This document shows, piece after piece, positions 21,135 to 34,209 of a stretch of 64,000 bases of DNA. Each line of letters begins with the position of its first letter. The stretch's first letter is position 1. This DNA is from Eutreptiella sp. 'Long Island Sound 2002'. Taxonomy: Eukaryota > Euglenozoa > Euglenophyceae > Eutreptiales > Eutreptiaceae. Location: the NCBI GenBank assembly GCA_964036045.1, contig OZ038384.1:39224844-39288843 (forward strand). Direction: 5' to 3'. The position numbers were made by a program, and so were the translations under genes. Below the pieces are notes generated by a model, which had not been told where the DNA came from, searched no databases, and was given only the letters and a program-made list of their open reading frames with translations.

Positions 21135-24100
21135 CATTGCGAGTGTCTAACCCCAACTCAAGGGGCCAAGCAACAAAGCGTGGATTGAGAGTCCCTAACC
21201 CCAACTCAAGGGGCCACACAACAAAGCGTGGATAGCGAGTCCCTAACACCAACGCAAGGGGCCACATAACAAAGCGTGGATTGCTAGTCCCTAACCCCAA
21301 CTCAAGGGGCCACACAACAAAGCGTGGATTGCGAGTCCCTAACCTCAATTCAAGGAGCCATGCAACCAAGCGTGGATCGAGAGTCCCTAACCCCAACTCA
21401 AGGGGCCACGCAAGAAAGCGTGGATTGTGAGTCCTTAACCCCAACTCCAGGGGCCACACAACAAAGCGTGGATTGCGAGTCCCTAACCCCAACTCAAGGG
21501 GGCAAGCAACGAAGCGTGGATTGCGAGTCCCTAACACCAACTCAAGGAGCCATGCAACCAAGCGTGGATTGAGAGTCCCTAACCCCAACTCAAGGGGCCA
21601 CGCAAGAAAGCGTGGATTGTGAGTCGTTAACCCCAACTCAAGATGCCACGCAACAAAGCGTGGATTGCGAGTCCCTAACCTCAATTCAAGGAGCCATGCA
21701 ACCAAGCGTGGTTCGAGAGTCCCTAACCCCAACTCAAGGGGCCACGCAAGAAAGTGTGGATGTTGAGTCCTTGACCCCAACTCCAGGGGCCACACAACAA
21801 AGCATGGATTGCGAGTCCCTAACCCCAACTCAAGGGGCCACGTAACGAAGCGTGGATTGCGAGTCCCTAACCTCAATTCAAGGAGCCATGCAACCAAGCG
21901 TGGATTGAGAGTCCCTAACCCCAACTCGAGGGGCCACGCAAGAAAGCGTGGATTGAGAGTCCTTAACCCCAACTCCAGGGGCCACATAACAAAGCGTGGA
22001 TTGCGAGTCCCTAACCCCAACTCAGGGGCCACACAACGAAGCGTGGATTGCGAGTCCCTAACCCCAACTCAAGGGGCCACGCAACAAAGTGGGGATTGCG
22101 AGTCACTAACCCCAACGCAAGGGGCCACACAACAAAGTGTGGATTGCAAGTCCCTAACCCCAACTCAAGGGGCCACGCAACAAAGCGTGGATTGCGAGTC
22201 CCTAACCCCAACTCAAGGGGCCACACAACAAAGCGTGGATTGTGAGTCCCTAACCCCAACTCAAGGGGCCAAGCAACAAAGCGTGGATTGAGAGTCCCTA
22301 ACCCCAACTCAAGGGGCCACGCAACAAAGGGTGGATTGCGAGTCCCCAACCCCAACTCAAGGGGGTACGCAACAAAGTGTGGATTGTGAGTCCCTAACCC
22401 CAACTCAAGGGGCCACGCAACAAAGCGTGGATTGAGAGTCCCTAACCCCAACTCAATGGGCCAAGCAACAAAGCGTGGATTGTGAGTCCCTAACCTCAAC
22501 TCAAGGGGTCACACAACAAAGGGTGGATTGCGAGTCCCTAATCCCAACTCAAGGGGCCACGCAAAAAAGCGTGGATTGCCAGTCCCTAACCCCAACTCAA
22601 GGGGCCACACAACAAAGGTTGGATTGCGAGTCCCTAACCCCAACTCAAGGGGCCACACAACCAAGTGTGGATTGCGAGTCCCGAACCCCAACTCAAGGGG
22701 CCAAGCAACAAAGCATGGATTGAGAGTCCCTAACCTCAACTCAAGGGGCCACACAACAAAGGGTGGATTGCGAGTCCCTAACCCCAACTCGGGGGGCCAC
22801 GCAAAAAAGGTTGGATTGCAAGTCGCTAACCCCAACTCAAGGGGCCACACAACAAAGTGTGGATTGCGAGTCCCTAACCCCAACTCCAGGGGCCACACAA
22901 CAAAGTGTGGATTGCGAGTCTAACCCCAACTCAAGGGGCCACACTACAAAGTGTGGCTTGCGAGTCCCTAACACCAACTCAAGGGGCCACACAACAAAGT
23001 GTGGATTGCGAGTCCCTAACCCCAACTCAAGGGGCCACACAACAAAGTGTGGATTGCGAGTCCCTAATCCCAACTCAAGGGGCCACACAACAAAGCGTGG
23101 ATTGAGAGTCCCTAACCCCAACTCAAGGGGCCAAGCAACAAAGCGTGGATTGAGAGTCCCTAACCTCAACTCAAGGGGGCACGCAACCAAGCGTGGATTG
23201 CAAGTCCCTAACCCCAACTCAAGGGGTCACGCAACAAAGTGTGGTTTACGAGTCCCTAATCCCAACTCAAGGGCCACACAACAAAGCCCGGATTGCGAGT
23301 CCCTAACCCCAACTCAAGGGGCCACACAACAAAGGTTGGATTGCGAGTCCCTAACCCCAACTCAAGGGGCCACGCAACAAAGCGTGGATTGCGAGTCCCT
23401 AACCTCAATTCAAGGAGCCACACAACAAAGCGTGGATCGAGAGTCCCTAACCCCAACTGAAGGGGCCACGCAAGAAAGCGTGGATTGTGAGTCCTTAACC
23501 CCAACTCCAGGGGCCACACAACAAAGCGTGGATTGCTAGTCCCTAACCCCAACTCAAGGGGGCAAGCAACGAAGCGTGGATTGCGAGTCCCTAACACCAA
23601 CTCAAGGAGCCATGCAACCAAGCGTGGATTGAGAGTCCCTAACCCCAACTCAAGGGGCCACGCAAGAAAGCGTGGATTGTGAGTCGTTAACCCCAACTCA
23701 AGATGCCACGCAACAAAGCGTGGATTGCGAGTCCCTAACCTCAATTCAAGGAGCCATGCAACCAAGCGTGGTTCGAGAGTCCCTAACCCCAACTCAAGGG
23801 GCCACGCAAGAAAGTGTGGATGTTGAGTCCTTGACCCCAACTCCAGGGGCCACACAACAAAGCATGGATTGCGAGTCCCTAACCCCAACTCAAGGGGCCA
23901 CGTAACGAAGCGTGGATTGCGAGTCCCTAACCTCAATTCAAGGAGCCATGCAACCAAGCGTGGATTGAGAGTCCCTAACCCCAGCTCGAGGGGCCACGCA
24001 AGAAAGCGTGGATTGAGAGTCCTTAACCCCACCTCCAGGGGCCACATAACAAAGCGTGGATTGCGAGTCCCTAACCCCAACTCAGGGGCCACAGAACGAA

Positions 24101-27100
24101 GCGGGGATTGCGAGTCCCTAACCCCAACTCAAGGGGCCACGCAACAAAGTGTGGATTGCGAGTCACTAACCCCAACGCAAGGGGCCACACAACAAAGTGT
24201 GGATTGCAAGTCCCTAACCCCAACTCAAGGGGCCACGCAACAAAGCGTGGATTGCGAGTCCCTAACCCCAACTCAAGGGGCCACACAACAAAGCGTGGAT
24301 TGTGAGTCCCTAACCCCAACTCAAGGGGCCAAGCAACAAAGCGTGGATTGAGAGTCCCTAACCCCAACTCAAGGGGCCACGCAACAAAGGGTGGATTGCG
24401 AGTCCCCAACCCCAACTCAAGGGGGTACACAACAAAGTGTGGATTGCGAGTCCCTAATCCCAACTCAAGGGGCCATGCAACAAAGCGTGGATTGAGAGTC
24501 CCTAACCCCAACTCAATGGGCCAAGCAACAAAGCGTGGATTGTGAGTCCCTAACCTCACCTCAAGGGGTCACACAACAAAGGGTGGATTGCGAGTCCGTA
24601 ATCCCAACTCAAGGGGCCACGCAAAAAAGCGTGGATTGCCAGTCCCTAACCCCAACTCAAGGGGCCACACAACAAAGTGTGGATTGCGAGTCCCTAACCC
24701 CAACTCAAGGGGCCACACAACAAAGTGTGGATTGCGAGTCCCGAACCCCAACTCAAGGGGCCAAGCAACAAAGCATGGATTGAGAGTCCCTAACCTCAAC
24801 TCAAGGGGCCACACAACAAAGGGTGGATTGCGAGTCCCTAACCCCAACTCAAGGGGCCACCCAACAAAGGTTGGATTGCAAGTCCCTAACCCCAACTCAA
24901 GGGGCCACACAACAAAGTGTGGATTGCGAGTCCCTAACCCCAACTTCAGGGGCCACACAACAAAGTGTGGATTGCGAGTCTAACCCCAACTCAAGGGGCC
25001 ACACTACAAAGTGTTGCTTGCGAGTCCCTAACACCAACTCAAGGGGCCACACAATAAAGTGTGGATTGCGAGTCCCTAACCCCAACTCAAGGGGCCACAC
25101 AACAAAGTGTGGATTGCGAGTCCCTAATCCCAACTCAAGGGGCCACACAACAAAGCGTGGATTGAGAGTCCCTAACCCCAACTCAAGGGGCCAAGCAACA
25201 AAGCGTGGATTGAGAGTCCCTAACCTCAACTCAAGGGGGCACGCAACCAAGCGTGGATTGCAGGTCCCTAACCCCAACTCAAGGGGTCACGCAACAAAGT
25301 GTGGTTTACGAGTCCCTAATCCCAACTCAAGGGCCACACAACAAAGCCCGGATTGCGAGTCCCTAACCCCAACTCAAGGGGCCACACAACAAAGCGTGGA
25401 TTGCGAGTCCCTAACCCCAACTCAAGGGGCCACGCAACAAAGCGTGGATTGTGAGTCCCTAACCCCAACTCCAGGGGCCACGCAACAAGCGTGGATTGAG
25501 AGTCCCTAACCCCAACTTAAGGGGCCACTCAACATAGCGTGCATTGCGAGTCCCTAATCCCAACTCAAGGGGCCACCCAACAAAGTGAGGATTGCGAGTC
25601 CCTAACCTCAACTCAAGGGGCCACGCAAGAAAGTGTAGATTGAGAGTCCTTAACCGCAACTCAAGGGGCCACACAACAAAGCGTGGATTGCGAGTCCCTA
25701 ACCCCAACTCCAAGGGCCACACAACAAAGCGTGGATTGTGAGTCCCTAACCCCAACTCCAGGGGCCACACAACAAAGCGTGGATTGCGAGTGCCGAACAC
25801 CAACTCAAGGGGCCACACAACAAAGCGTGGATAGCGAGTCCCTAACACCAACTCAAGGGGCCACATAACAAAGCGTGGATTGCGAGTCCCTAACCCCAAC
25901 TCAAGGGGCCACACAACAAAGCGTGGATTGCGAGTCCCTAACCTCCATTCAAGGAGCCATGCAACCAAGCGTGGATCGAGAGTCCCTAACCCCAACTCAA
26001 GGGGGCACGCAACGAAGCGTGGATTGCGAGTCCCTAACACCAACTCAAGGAGCCATGCAACCAAGCGTGGATTGAGAGTCCCTAACCCCAACTCAAGGGA
26101 GCACGCAAGAAAGCGTGGATTGTGAGTTGTTAACCCCAACTCAAGGGGCCACGCAACAAAGCGTGGATTGCGAGTCCCTAACCTCAATTCAAGGAGCCAT
26201 GCAACCAAGCGTGGTTCGAGAGTCCCTAACCCCAACTCAAGGGGCCACGCAAGAAAGTGTGGATGTTGAGCCCTTAACCCCAACTCCAGGGGCCACACAA
26301 CAAAGCGTGGATTGCGAGTCCCTAACCCCAACTCAAGGGGCCACGCAACAAAGCGTGGATTGAGAGTCCCTAACCTCAATTCAAGGAGCCATGCAACCAA
26401 GCGTGGATTGAGATTCCCTAACCCCAACTCAAGGGACCACACAACAAAGCGTGGATTGAGAGTCCTTAACCCCAACTCCAGGGGCCACACAACAAAGCGT
26501 GGATTGCGAGTCCCTAACCCCAACTCCTGGGGCCACACAACGAAGCGTGGATTGCGAGTCCCTAACGTCAATTCAAGGAGCCATGCAACCAAGCGTGGAT
26601 TGAGATTCCCTAACCCCAACTCAAGGGACCACACAACAAAGCGTGGATTGAGAGTCCTTAACCCCAACTCCAGGGGCCACACAACAAAGCGTGGATTGCG
26701 AGTCCCTAACCCCAACTCCTGGGGCCACACAACAAAGCGTGGATTGAGAGTCCCTAACCTCAATTCAAGGAGCCATGCAACCAAGCGTGGATTGAGATTC
26801 CCTAACCCCAACTCAAGGGACCACACAACAAAGCGTGGATTGTGAGTCCCTAACCCCAACTCAAGGGGCCAAGCAACAAAGCGTGGATTGAGAGTCCCTA
26901 ACCCCGACTCAAGGGGCCACGCAACAAAGGGTGGATTGCGAGTCCCCAACCCCAACTCAATGGGGTACGCAACAAAGTGTGGATTGCGAGTCCCTAATCC
27001 CAACTCAAGGGGCCACACAACAAAGCGTGGATTGAGAGTCCCTAACCCCAACTCAAGGGGCCAAGCAACAAAGCGTGGATTGAGAGTCCCTAACCTCAAC

Positions 27101-30100
27101 TCAAGGGGCCACACAACAAAGGGTGGATTGCGAGTCCCTAATCCCAACTCAAGGGGCCACGCAAAAAAGCGTGGATTGCCAGTCCCTAACCCCAACTCAA
27201 GGGGCCACACAACAAAGTGTGGATTGCGAGTCCCTAACCCCAACTCAAGGGGCCACACAACAAAGTGTGGATTGCGAGTCCCGAACCCCAACTCAATGGG
27301 CCAAGCAACAAAGCATGGATTGAGAGTCCTTAACCTCAACTCAAGGGGCCACACAACAAAGGGTGGATTGCGAGTCCCTAACCCCAACTCAAGGGGCCAC
27401 GCAACAAAGGTTGGATTGCAAGTCCCTAACCCCAACTCAAGGGGCCACACAACAAAGTGTGGATTGCGAGTCCCTAACCCCAACTCCAGGGGCCACACAA
27501 CAAAGGGTGGATTGCAAGTCCCTAAACCCAAATCAAGGGGCCACGCAACAAAGTGTGGATTGCGAGTCCCTAATCCCAACTCAAGGGGCCACACAACAAA
27601 GCGTGGATTGAGAGTCCCTAACCCCAACTCAAGGGGCCAAGCAACAAAGCGTGGATTGAGAGTCCCTAACCTCAACTCAAGGGGGCACGCAACCAAGCGT
27701 GGATTGCAAGTCCCTAACCCCAACTCAAGGGGCCACGCAACAAAGTGTGGTTTACGAGTCCCTAATCCCAACTCAAGGGCCACACAACAAAGCCCGGATT
27801 GCGAGTCCCTAACCCCAACTCAAGGGGCCACACAACAAAGCGTGGATTGTGAGTCCCTAACCCCAACTCCAGGGGCCACGCAACAAGCGTGGATTGAGAG
27901 TCCCTAACCCCAACTCAAGGGGCCAAGCAACAAAGCGTGGATTGAGAGTCCCTAACCTCAACTCAAGGGGGCACGCAACCAAGCGTGGATTGCAAGTCCC
28001 TAACCCCAACTCAAGGGGCCACCCAACAAAGTGAGGATTGCGAGTCCCTAACCTCAACTCAAGGGGCCACGCAAGAAAGTGTAGATTGAGAGTCCTTAAC
28101 CGCAACTCAAGGGGCCACACAACAAAGCGTGGATTGCGACTCCCTAACCCCAACTCCAGGGGCCACACAACAAAGCGTGGATTGTGAGTCCCTAACCCCA
28201 ACTCCACGGGCCACACAACAAAGCGTGGATTGCGAGTGCCGAACACCAACTCAAGGGGCCACACAACACAGCGTGGATAGCGAGTCCGTAACACCAACTC
28301 AAGGGGCCACATAACAAAGCGTGGATTGCGAGTCCCCAACCCCAACTCAAGGGGCCACACAACAAAGCGTGGATTGAGAGTCCCTAACCTCCATTCAAGG
28401 AGCCATGCAACCAAGCGTGGATCGAGAGTCCCTAACCCCAACTCCAGGGGCCACGCAAGAAAGCGTGGATTGTGAGTCCTTAACCCCAACTCCAGGGGCC
28501 ACACAACAAAGCGTGGATTGCGAGTCCCTAACCCCAACTCAAGGGGGCACGCAACGAAGCGTGGATTGCGAGTCCCTAACACCAACTCAAGGAGCCATGC
28601 AACCAAGCGTGGATTGAGAGTCCCTAACCCCAACTCAAGGGAGCACGCAAGAAAGCGTGGATTGTGAGTTGTTAACCCGAACTCAAGGGGCCACGCAACA
28701 AAGCGTGGATTGCGAGTCCCTAACCTCAATTCAAGGAGCCATGCAACCAAGCGTGGTTCGAGAGTCCCTAACCCCAACTCAAGGGGCCACGCAAGAAAGT
28801 GTGGATGTTGAGTCCTTGACCCCAACTCCAGGGGCCACACAACAAAGCGTGGATTGCGAGTCCCTAACCCCAACTGAAGGGGCCACGCAACAAAGCGTGG
28901 ATTGAGAGTCCCTAACCTCAATTTAAGGAGCCATGCAACCAAGCGTGGTTCGAGAGTCCCTAACCCCAACTCAAGGGGCCACGCAAGAAAGTGTGGATGT
29001 TGAGCCCTTAACCCCAACTCCAGGGGCCACACAACAAAGCGTGGATTGCGAGTCCCTAACCCCAACTCAAGGGGCCACGCAACAAAGCGTGGATTGAGAG
29101 TCCCTAACCTCAATTCAAGGAGCCATGCAACAAAGCGTGGATTGAGAGTCCTTAACCCCAACTCCAGGGGCCACACAACAAAGCGTGGATTGCGAGTCCC
29201 TAACCCCAACTCCTGGGGCCACACAACGAAGCGTGGATTGCGAGTCCCTAACCCCGACTCAAGGGGCCACGCAACAAAGTGTGGATTGCGAGTCACTAAC
29301 CCCAACACAAGGGGCCACACAACAAAGTGTGGATTGCAAGTCCCTAGCCCCAACTCAAGGGGCCACGCAACAAAGCGTGGATTGCGAGTCCCTAACCCCA
29401 ACTCAAGGGGCCACACAACAAAGCGTGGATTGTGAGTCCCTAACCCCAACTCAAGGGGCCAAGCAACAAAGCGTGGATTGAGAGTCCCTAACCCCGACTC
29501 AAGGGGCCACGCAACAAAGGGTGGATTGCGAGTCCCCAACCCCAACTCAATGGGGTACGCAACAAAGCGTGGATTGCGAGTCCCTAATCCCAACTCAAGG
29601 GGCCATGCAACAAAGCGTGGATTGAGAGTCCCTAACCCCAACTCAAGGGGCCAAGCAACAAAGCGTGGATTGCGAGTCCCTAACCTCAACTCAAGGGGCC
29701 ACACAACGAAGCGTGGATTGCGAGTCCCTAACCCCAACTCAAGGGGCCACGCAACAAAGTGTGGATTGCGAGTCACTAACCCCAACACAAGGGGCCACAC
29801 AACAAAGCGTGGATTGCGAGTCCCTAATCCCGAATCAAGGGGCCACGCAAAAAAGCGTGAATTGCCAGTCCCTAACCCCAACTCAAGGGGCCACACAACA
29901 AAGTGTGGATTGCGAGTCCCTAACCCCAACTCAAGGGGCCACACAACAAAGTGTGGATTGCGAGTCCCGAACCGCAACTCAATGGGCCAAGCAACAAAGC
30001 ATGGATTGAGAGTCCTTAACCTCAACTCAAGGGGCCACACAACAAAGGGTGGATTGCGAGTCCCTAACCCCAACTCAAGGGGCCACACAACAAAGGTTGG

Positions 30101-31490
30101 ATTGCAAGTCCCTAACCCCAACTCAAGGGGCCACACAACAAAGTGTGGATTGCGAGTCCCTAACCCCAACTCCAGGGGCCACACAACAAAGTGTGGATTG
30201 CGAGTCCCTAAACCCAAGTCAAGGGGCCACGCAACAAAGTGTGGATTGCGAGTTTCTAATCCCAACTCAAGGGGCCACACAACAAAGCGTGGATTGAGAG
30301 TCCCTAAACCCAACTCAAGGGGCCAAGCAACAAAGCGTGGATTGAGAGTCCCTAACCTCAACTCAAGGGGGCACGCAACCAAGCGTGGATTGCAAGTCCC
30401 TAACCCCAACTCAAGGGGTCACGCAACGAAGCGTGGATTGCGAGTCCCTAATCCCAACTTAAGGGCCACACAACAAAGCCCGGATTGCGAGTCCCTAACC
30501 CCAACTCAAGGGGCCACACAACAAAGCGTGGATTGCGAGTCCCTAACCCCAACTCGAGGGGCCACGCAACAAGCGTGGATTGAGAGTCCCTAACCCCAAC
30601 TTAAGGGGCCACTCAACACAGCGTGGATTGCGAGTCCCTAATCCCAACTCAAGGGGCCACCCAACAAAGTGAGGATTGCGAGTCCCTAACCTCAACTCAA
30701 GGGGCCACGCAAGAAATTGTAGATTGAGAGTCCTTAACCCCAACTCAAGGGGCCACACAACAAAGCGTGGATTGCGAGTCCCTAACCCCAACTCCAGGGG
30801 CCACGCAACAAAGCGTGGATTGTGAGTCCCTAACCCCAACTCCAGGGGCCACACAACAAAGCGTGGATTGCGAGTCCCTAACCCCAACTCCAGGGGCCAC
30901 ACAACACAGCGTGGATTGCGAGTCCCTAATCGCAACTCAAGGGGCCACCCCACAAAGTGTGGATTGCGAGTCCCTAACCTCAACTCCAGGGGCCACGCAA
31001 GAAAGTGTAGATTGAGAGTCCCTAACCCCACCTCAAGGGGCCACACAACAAAGCGTGGATTGCGAGTCCCTAGTCCCCAACTCAAGAGACCACGCAACAA
31101 AGCGTGGATTGCGAGTCCCTAACCCCAACTCAAGGGGCCACGCAACAAAGCGTGGATTGTGAGTCCCTAACCCCAACTCCAGGGGCCACGCAACAAAGCG
31201 CGGATTGAGAGTCCTTAACCCCAACTTAAGGGGCCACGCAACAAAGCGTGGATTGCGAGTCCCTAACCCCAACTCAAGGGGCCACGCAACAAAGTGTGGA
31301 TTGCGAGTCCCTAAGCTCAACTCAAGGGGCCACGCACGAAAGTGTAGATTGAGAGTCCCTAACCCCAACTCAAGGGGCCACGCAACAAAGTGTGGGTTGC
31401 GAGTCCCTAACCCCAACTCAAGGGGCCACACAACAAAGTGTGGATTGCGAGTCCCGAACCCCAACTCAAGGGGCCACGCAACAAAGTGTG
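21135..31490. repeat. Giant 48-bp minisatellite (~216 units) with higher-order repeats
   Basis: The array is continuous, with the same unit as 5,727-6,191. Units vary at a few positions (ccacgc/ccacac, caaagc/cgaagc, gcgag/gagag/gtgag). Two segments recur at an offset of exactly 2,060 bp (for example 21,612 and 23,672; 22,763 and 24,823). Two more recur at offsets growing from 2,446 to 2,686 bp in 48-bp steps (25,683/28,129; 27,907/30,593). Each unit holds the CCACGC...GCGTGG dyad. Frames of up to 850 codons on the minus strand (16-residue period LGLGTRNPRFVAWPLE) and shorter ones on the plus strand are by-products of the 48-bp period and are not called as genes. Confidence 0.97.
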
Positions 31491-31814
31491 CACAGGATTG
31501 ATTTCTTCCCAAGGGGGAATCTTTGCACTGCGCGCGCACTGCGCGCTACTTTTAGACTATGTTCCCCCCGAAGAGCCCCCAAGCACACCCCTCGGAAACG
31601 CCCTTAGAATTAAGTGACCCAGACTGCCCCAGCTCAAGAAAGTTGCAAACTACCTTCCCTTCACATAACGCACATCATGCACAACTGGAAAAGCCATGAA
31701 CGGCGCATTGGTCGCCACCCTCAAGGAACACACAACTATCTCTCTCTTCCATTGTCAACTAAGTACACATTGAGAATACGCAACTTGTGTGCACAACATG
31801 ACACAGTTGCAGAA
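31491..31814. other. Right flank of the minisatellite
   Basis: Has a local GC palindrome-like stretch (cactgcgcgcgcactgcgcg near 31,527); a related 'cactgcgcgcgctgcgc' lies at 32,399. No gene is supported. Confidence 0.4.
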
Positions 31815-32112
31815 TCAAAGAAAAATCACATTGTCACATGTGTGTGTGTGTGTCAATGCAGTCCGTACAACATTGCAGTTCACACTTGTCACACATGGAC
31901 ATCTTTTCAGGGTCAGACTTGGTGCAACAAAGGGCACAAACATCCCCATCATCACCCACAAAATCCTCATCATTAGGGTCACCATGATGCTCCACGCAAC
32001 AAAGCGTGGAATCAAAGATTGTCCCGGTTTCCTCAATAGCACCGGAAGGTTGGGGCCCAAAAGAGGGCGGAAATGCTACGTCACCCCTGCATTCTCGGGG
32101 GTCCCCAAGCAA
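31815..32112 (-). CDS. Cys-rich zinc-finger-like exon
   Basis: The minus-strand frame encodes DSTLCCVEHHGDPNDEDFVG followed by a Cys cluster (CALCC...MCDKCELQCCTDC). The spacing, with CD-x-C after the second pair, recalls PHD/RING-type zinc-binding modules, but the usual His is not evident. The exon begins inside the 171-bp repeat and includes one minisatellite core (TLCCV), so repeat DNA has been incorporated into a coding frame or the reverse. It ends in a (CA)n tract. Confidence 0.4.
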
Positions 32113-32345
32113 CAGGGGACAAAATCAGAAGTCAAAACGTACGCTAGGGGTCACCATGATGCTCCTAGTATCAAAGCGTGGATTCAAAGATGTCCCGGTT
32201 TCCTCAATAGCACCGGAAGGTTGGGGCCCAAAAGAGGGCGGAAATGCTACGTCACCCCTGCATTCTCGGGGGTCCCCAAACAAAGGGGGACAAAAATCAG
32301 AAGTCAAAACGTACGCTAGGGGTCACCATGATGCCCCTAGGGGCC
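31981..32345. repeat. 171-bp direct repeat, two copies plus a partial third
   Basis: 'tgtcccggtttcctcaatag' occurs at 32,020 and 32,191, a period of 171 bp. The copies also share 'caccatgatgctcc' upstream and 'ggggacaaaatcagaagt' near their 3' ends; a third partial copy starts at about 32,325. The first copy contains an intact CACGCAACAAAGCGTGGA minisatellite core. The 3' part is related to the fold-back repeat at 2,445-2,908. Confidence 0.8.
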
Positions 32346-32884
32346 CCTAGTATCTCAAAGTATGGGTCTCTAGTACGGCCAAACGCCCAAATAGTTGCAC
32401 TGCGCGCGCTGCGCTTGAGGCGCCCCCCAAGCAACCACTAGGTCTAGCATTTGGTCAACTTCCAGATTCACTCCGAGCTCAGCATGAATGGCTCCGGCCA
32501 CCGTCGGTACATTGTGACTGGCTGCCGTCCACCTCATGGACAATTCACCCACCAACTTTGCGATCCGCCCCCAACATACGCTTCAGCCACATAGGAAATG
32601 CAGTCTCTGAGAACGCCCTCATCTGTGCAAGATCTGGCGTTTCCTCCAACGACCTATTCTTATCACCTATTCTTATCGTTCTCCAACATTTAGTACCCGT
32701 TCGAACTTAAGTATGCACTTTAAGTCCTAAATCTTCCCTAAGGAAAAGCGAATTCCGTGGCCTCTTTGCCAGGAAACTATAGGTCTCAGAATTGTCCCGA
32801 CAGGCAGAAATAGAAAGCAGCTGCGGGGGCCTTTGAGCTCCACCCAGCAGCAAAAACAATAAGAAATCTGTGGAGTAAATCAGA
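32346..32884. other. No supported gene
   Basis: Short overlapping frames only. Confidence 0.35.
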
Positions 32885-33180
32885 TCAAATATACATATAA
32901 CTCATGGGAAAAACCACCATTAGCATATCAACGGATGTTTCATGTTTTGTTTGGCTTACAACTGTGAGTCTTCGATTGGTGAGTAGTTTAGCTTGATAGA
33001 GATCTTGCTGGGTCAGGCACAAAGGTTTGAGCTGCACAAACCACAGTCTAGGGTACCGGCCCATGTGCAGAAGACTTACATTCAAATTGGCCCCAGAGCC
33101 CAAGGTGTTCACAACAAACTGACCAACACATGTTCATAGGCCCACGTCCCGCAACAATAGTTGTAGTTCCCAATGTGAAT
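32885..33180 (-). CDS. Possible terminal exon, unknown gene
   Basis: The minus-strand frame reads VNTLGSGANLNVSLLHMGRY through LWFVQLKPLCLTQQDLYQAK to a stop at 32,885. A preceding frame near 33,180-33,130 (YNYCCGTWAYEHVLV) could join by a short intron or a frameshift. Not recognised. Confidence 0.35.
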
Positions 33181-33299
33181 TGCTCACGGAAGCCACATGC
33201 CATAGTGGAGGACTTGGGGGTTGGTGGAGGTCCAGCGCATGGCCATATGAGCATCCACCGTAGCAAAAATGCAGCACGGGCTGAATTGTATGGGCTTTC

Positions 33300-34205
33300 C
33301 TCGTAATTGTTGCAACTATATCACTTCCCCTCCCCCCTTTTTTTTTGCCGTTGGCTTCCACCTCAACGGCATTGGTGACGGTGTGGAATTGCTACCACAT
33401 GGGCCTGCACCCAGATAACTCAAAGTTGGTGGTGGGTGGCGGGAAGAAGGAATGTACAAGTGATAGCTTGTCATGGTGGAGCCCATACACACCATTGAGC
33501 ACTGTCACCATGCCCCCACAATCATTCACTCAGCACCAACCGGGACACGGTGAGCCACAGACAAAGCCAAGTAGTAGGGAAAGGTGTTGGCACCGTCCGG
33601 AACGGACCAAGGATGTACAGCACCAACTGGGGTGCACCTGGAATGGACATTGCCAACAAGGGCAAACTGAGGACGGACACCACACTCAAGACTCCCAGGT
33701 TCAAACCAGTGGTGTATATAAGCAAGGGGGGTGGCGTCCCTCACCATCCCCCCCCCCCCCTACATGCATTGGTGACATGACTTGGCGACATGTATTGAGT
33801 AAGTACTGTCACACCATGCCATGCCATGTCATGTCCCGTCAATTTGTCAAATTGCAAAAAAAAGTCACACATGACACAGCAAACCCTTACCATCCCTGTC
33901 ACTGTGACTGTCACTATGCCTACTCAAAAAGGCAAAGCATGTTGTCCAATGCATGTCGTGACATGCTTTGCAGCCCCCCCCCCCCCACAAACCCACACAC
34001 CCACACACCAAGAGACCCCGTTCTGATGTACAGCCCTGGTCCAAACTTCAGACTTACCAGGCTACTGTCTGTGTTCCCTTGCTGATGCCGCAACAAACCC
34101 AAGATCCCGACACACTGCTCCATGATTTGGGTGCACAACGGTGTATTGCTGGTGTACAACAGTCATGCACCATCATGCGCAACCGTTTCTGCAATGCACA
34201 CAACC
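33300..34205. other. No firm gene; low-complexity tracts
   Basis: Plus-strand frames over 33,345-33,780 have some coding character but no domain. Poly-C runs lie near 33,745-33,760 and 33,975-33,988, and a (CATGC)n-like tract at 33,810-33,840. Confidence 0.3.
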
Positions 34206-34209
34206 ATCA

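Noticed and set aside
25459-30409. Open frames of 774 and 850 codons on the minus strand, and many plus-strand frames, across the minisatellite
   Set aside because: They follow directly from a 48-bp period without stops; several frames on both strands are open at once, none has a non-repeat domain, and boundaries coincide with indels in the array.
21135-31490. CRISPR-like array
   Set aside because: Units are contiguous near-identical 48-mers without unique spacers, in a eukaryotic context with introns and no cas-like genes.
33526-33747. Minus-strand 73-codon frame opposite 33,345-33,780
   Set aside because: Neither strand has a domain; codon character is no better than on the plus strand.
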